Assembly: GCA_019421345.1 (NCBI GenBank)
Contig: JAHZFL010000019.1
Coordinates: 1 to 38,193, forward strand
Length of the DNA stretch: 38,193 nt
Reading direction: 5' to 3'
Source: Roseburia sp.
GTDB lineage: Bacteria; Bacillota; Clostridia; Lachnospirales; Lachnospiraceae
Shown here in pieces: positions 37,036-38,193 of the stretch. The notes below the pieces were generated by a model. That model had not been told where the DNA came from. It was given only the letters and a program-made list of their open reading frames with translations, and searched no databases. The first letter of the stretch is position 1. Every line of letters starts with the position of its first letter. The position numbers and the translations under genes are program-made.

Positions 37036-38121
37036 ATGTCTAAAGCAAAAAAACTGCCATCTGGAAGTTGGCGATGTCAAGTGTTCAGCCATTATGAATA
37101 TGTACCGGATATCAATGGAGGTGTAAAGAAAAAACGCGTTTACAAATCTTTTACCTGTGATGATCCTAGTTCTGCTGGGAAACGACGCTGTGAGGCAATG
37201 GCAGCTCAATATGCCGTAGAAAAGGAACAACGAGTCAATTCCAGCTACAAACTTACATTTAAGGAGGCACTCGATTCCTACATCAAAGAACGCTCACAAG
37301 TGCTGTCTCCAGCTACCATCCGAAAATACAGGACTATGCAGCGGGAACTTGCTCCGCTAAACAATCATAAGCTTACGGACATGAATCAGGGCATCATTCA
37401 AAACTATGTGAATTCCATATCAGCAACATTATCGCCAAAAACAGTTCGCGATAGACATGGATTAATAACTGCCGTAATCAATCGGTATCACCCTGAGATT
37501 GTCATTAAAACAGTTCTTCCAAAGAAAGTACGTACTGAACGGAAAATCCCGTCTGAAAACGATATTAAGGTTTTAATACACGCTGCCAAAGGTACAGAAA
37601 TGGAGATTCCTATATATCTTGGAGCCTTCGCAATGATGCGCCGTGGTGAAATTTCAGCATTAAAAAAATCCGATATAGAAAACAATGTCATTCATGTAAA
37701 TAAAACAATGGTTCTGTCATCGGATAATAAATGGATAATCAAAGCGCCAAAATCCTATGCCGGAGACAGATTCGTACCAGTGCCTCAATTTGTAATAGAT
37801 GCGTTTATGAATTTACCAACGGATACCATTAACATGACCCCTAATATTATAACCTCAAAATTTGAACACTTACTTAAATCTGCAGGCATAGAGCATTTTC
37901 GGTTTCATGATCTTCGGCACTACTCTGCCAGTGTACAGCATGCTCTTGGCATCCCAGATGCATATATCATGCAAGCAGGCGGATGGGGAAATGACCGGAT
38001 ATTAAAAGAAGTGTACAGACACACATTGGAAGACACAAGGAAGAAAATGAGCAATATTGCTATTAATTATTTTGATACCATGCAACACGAAATGCAACAC
38101 GAAATAAAAAAAGCACCGTAA
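37036..38121 (+). CDS. int: Tyrosine recombinase integrase
   Basis: A 361-aa integrase. Residues 1-60 are an AP2-like arm-binding region (KLPSGSWRCQVF, KKKRVYKSFT), about 70-155 the SAM-like core-binding domain (TFKEALDSYIKERSQVLSPA), and 170-345 the catalytic domain. Active-site residues seen are R202 (MMRRGE), a Lys near 237-239 (APKS), H291 and R294 (FHDLRH), W317 (GGWG) and Y327 (KEVYRHT). AAGGAGG before ATG 37036 sets the start; the longer frame from 36925 has no site. Its last codons (MQHEMQH) are formed by the TGCAACAC repeats next to attR. Confidence 0.95.
   Translation: MSKAKKLPSGSWRCQVFSHYEYVPDINGGVKKKRVYKSFTCDDPSSAGKRRCEAMAAQYAVEKEQRVNSSYKLTFKEALDSYIKERSQVLSPATIRKYRTMQRELAPLNNHKLTDMNQGIIQNYVNSISATLSPKTVRDRHGLITAVINRYHPEIVIKTVLPKKVRTERKIPSENDIKVLIHAAKGTEMEIPIYLGAFAMMRRGEISALKKSDIENNVIHVNKTMVLSSDNKWIIKAPKSYAGDRFVPVPQFVIDAFMNLPTDTINMTPNIITSKFEHLLKSAGIEHFRFHDLRHYSASVQHALGIPDAYIMQAGGWGNDRILKEVYRHTLEDTRKKMSNIAINYFDTMQHEMQHEIKKAP
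38080..38100. repeat. Candidate integrase arm-type sites (right), two TGCAACAC
   Basis: TGCAACAC at 38081-38088 and 38093-38100, inside the integrase 3' end; the 21 bp are identical to 1065-1085. They lie 39 bp from the attR core. Confidence 0.65.
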
Positions 38122-38133
38122 AAACGGTGCTTT
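38110..38133 (+). terminator. Integrase terminator
   Basis: AAAGCACCGT-AAAA-ACGGTGCTTT, a perfect 10-bp stem overlapping the integrase stop codon and ending 5 bp before the att core. The A and T tracts on the two sides make it usable in both directions. Confidence 0.82.
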
Positions 38134-38138
38134 AAGAA

Positions 38139-38193
38139 CAGGGGATGAGAGAATCGAACTATTTTTAGTGCTTTTCACTCAAATGCTCATTTT
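38139..38193. repeat. attR: right copy of 55-bp direct repeat
   Basis: Identical to 916-970; the window ends at its last visible matching base, so the repeat may be longer. The distance between the copies, 37,223 bp, is the expected size of the excised circle. Host sequence to the right is not shown. Confidence 0.92.

Overview
This window is almost entirely one complete temperate siphophage prophage (about 37.2 kb) integrated in the chromosome of a Gram-positive Clostridia bacterium, most likely a gut Lachnospiraceae. That assignment rests on moderate GC, strong GGAGG ribosome sites with many ATGA overlaps, σA-type promoters, a spore-former-type small host protein and the prophage gene families. 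It is inference; no host marker gene is present.

Layout. 1-915 is host DNA: the 3' part of tRNA-Gly(CCC) with its terminator, one small host gene (356-670) and a strong bidirectional terminator. A 55-bp perfect direct repeat (916-970 and 38139-38193, the last base of the window) marks attL and attR. TGCAACAC repeats lie just inside both ends and look like integrase arm sites. All lytic genes run leftward on the minus strand from about 33.0 kb to 1.1 kb: small early genes (33.0-31.3 kb); replication (RecB-like DUF2800, DUF2815 ssDNA-binding protein, family A DNA polymerase, primase-VapE helicase, an iteron-type origin at 24.66-24.89 kb, VRR-NUC nuclease, SNF2 helicase; 31.3-22.9 kb); small zinc proteins, a BlaI-family regulator and a sigma-like late regulator (22.9-21.0 kb); packaging (TerS, TerL, portal); a MuF-type head protein with a toxin-like C-terminus and two candidate immunity genes (17.1-15.1 kb); a Prp-family cysteine protease, scaffold and capsid; head-tail connectors, tail tube, tail chaperones, tape measure, Dit, Tal and a fibre with an S74 chaperone; and holin plus amidase.

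The right end (33.0-38.1 kb) is the lysogeny region: an ImmR/ImmA-like repressor and protease pair on the plus strand, divergent from a Cro-like operon across two consensus promoters covered by TACG-N7-CGTA operators; a lipoprotein; several very small membrane proteins; a type I toxin-antitoxin locus (holin-like toxin plus convergent antisense RNA) inside an imperfect inverted repeat; and the tyrosine integrase next to attR.

Most interesting points: (1) a phage-encoded Prp-type protease whose neighbours scaffold, capsid and probably tail tube carry N-terminal LQLFA-type leaders resembling the ribosomal protein L27 leader that Prp cuts; (2) the MuF toxin cassette with an apparent leftover toxin tail downstream of its immunity genes; (3) the iteron origin; (4) a repeated palindrome inside terS read in two different frames, a candidate packaging site; (5) the operator set; (6) the type I toxin-antitoxin locus. 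Everything here is read by eye from sequence; no database search was run.
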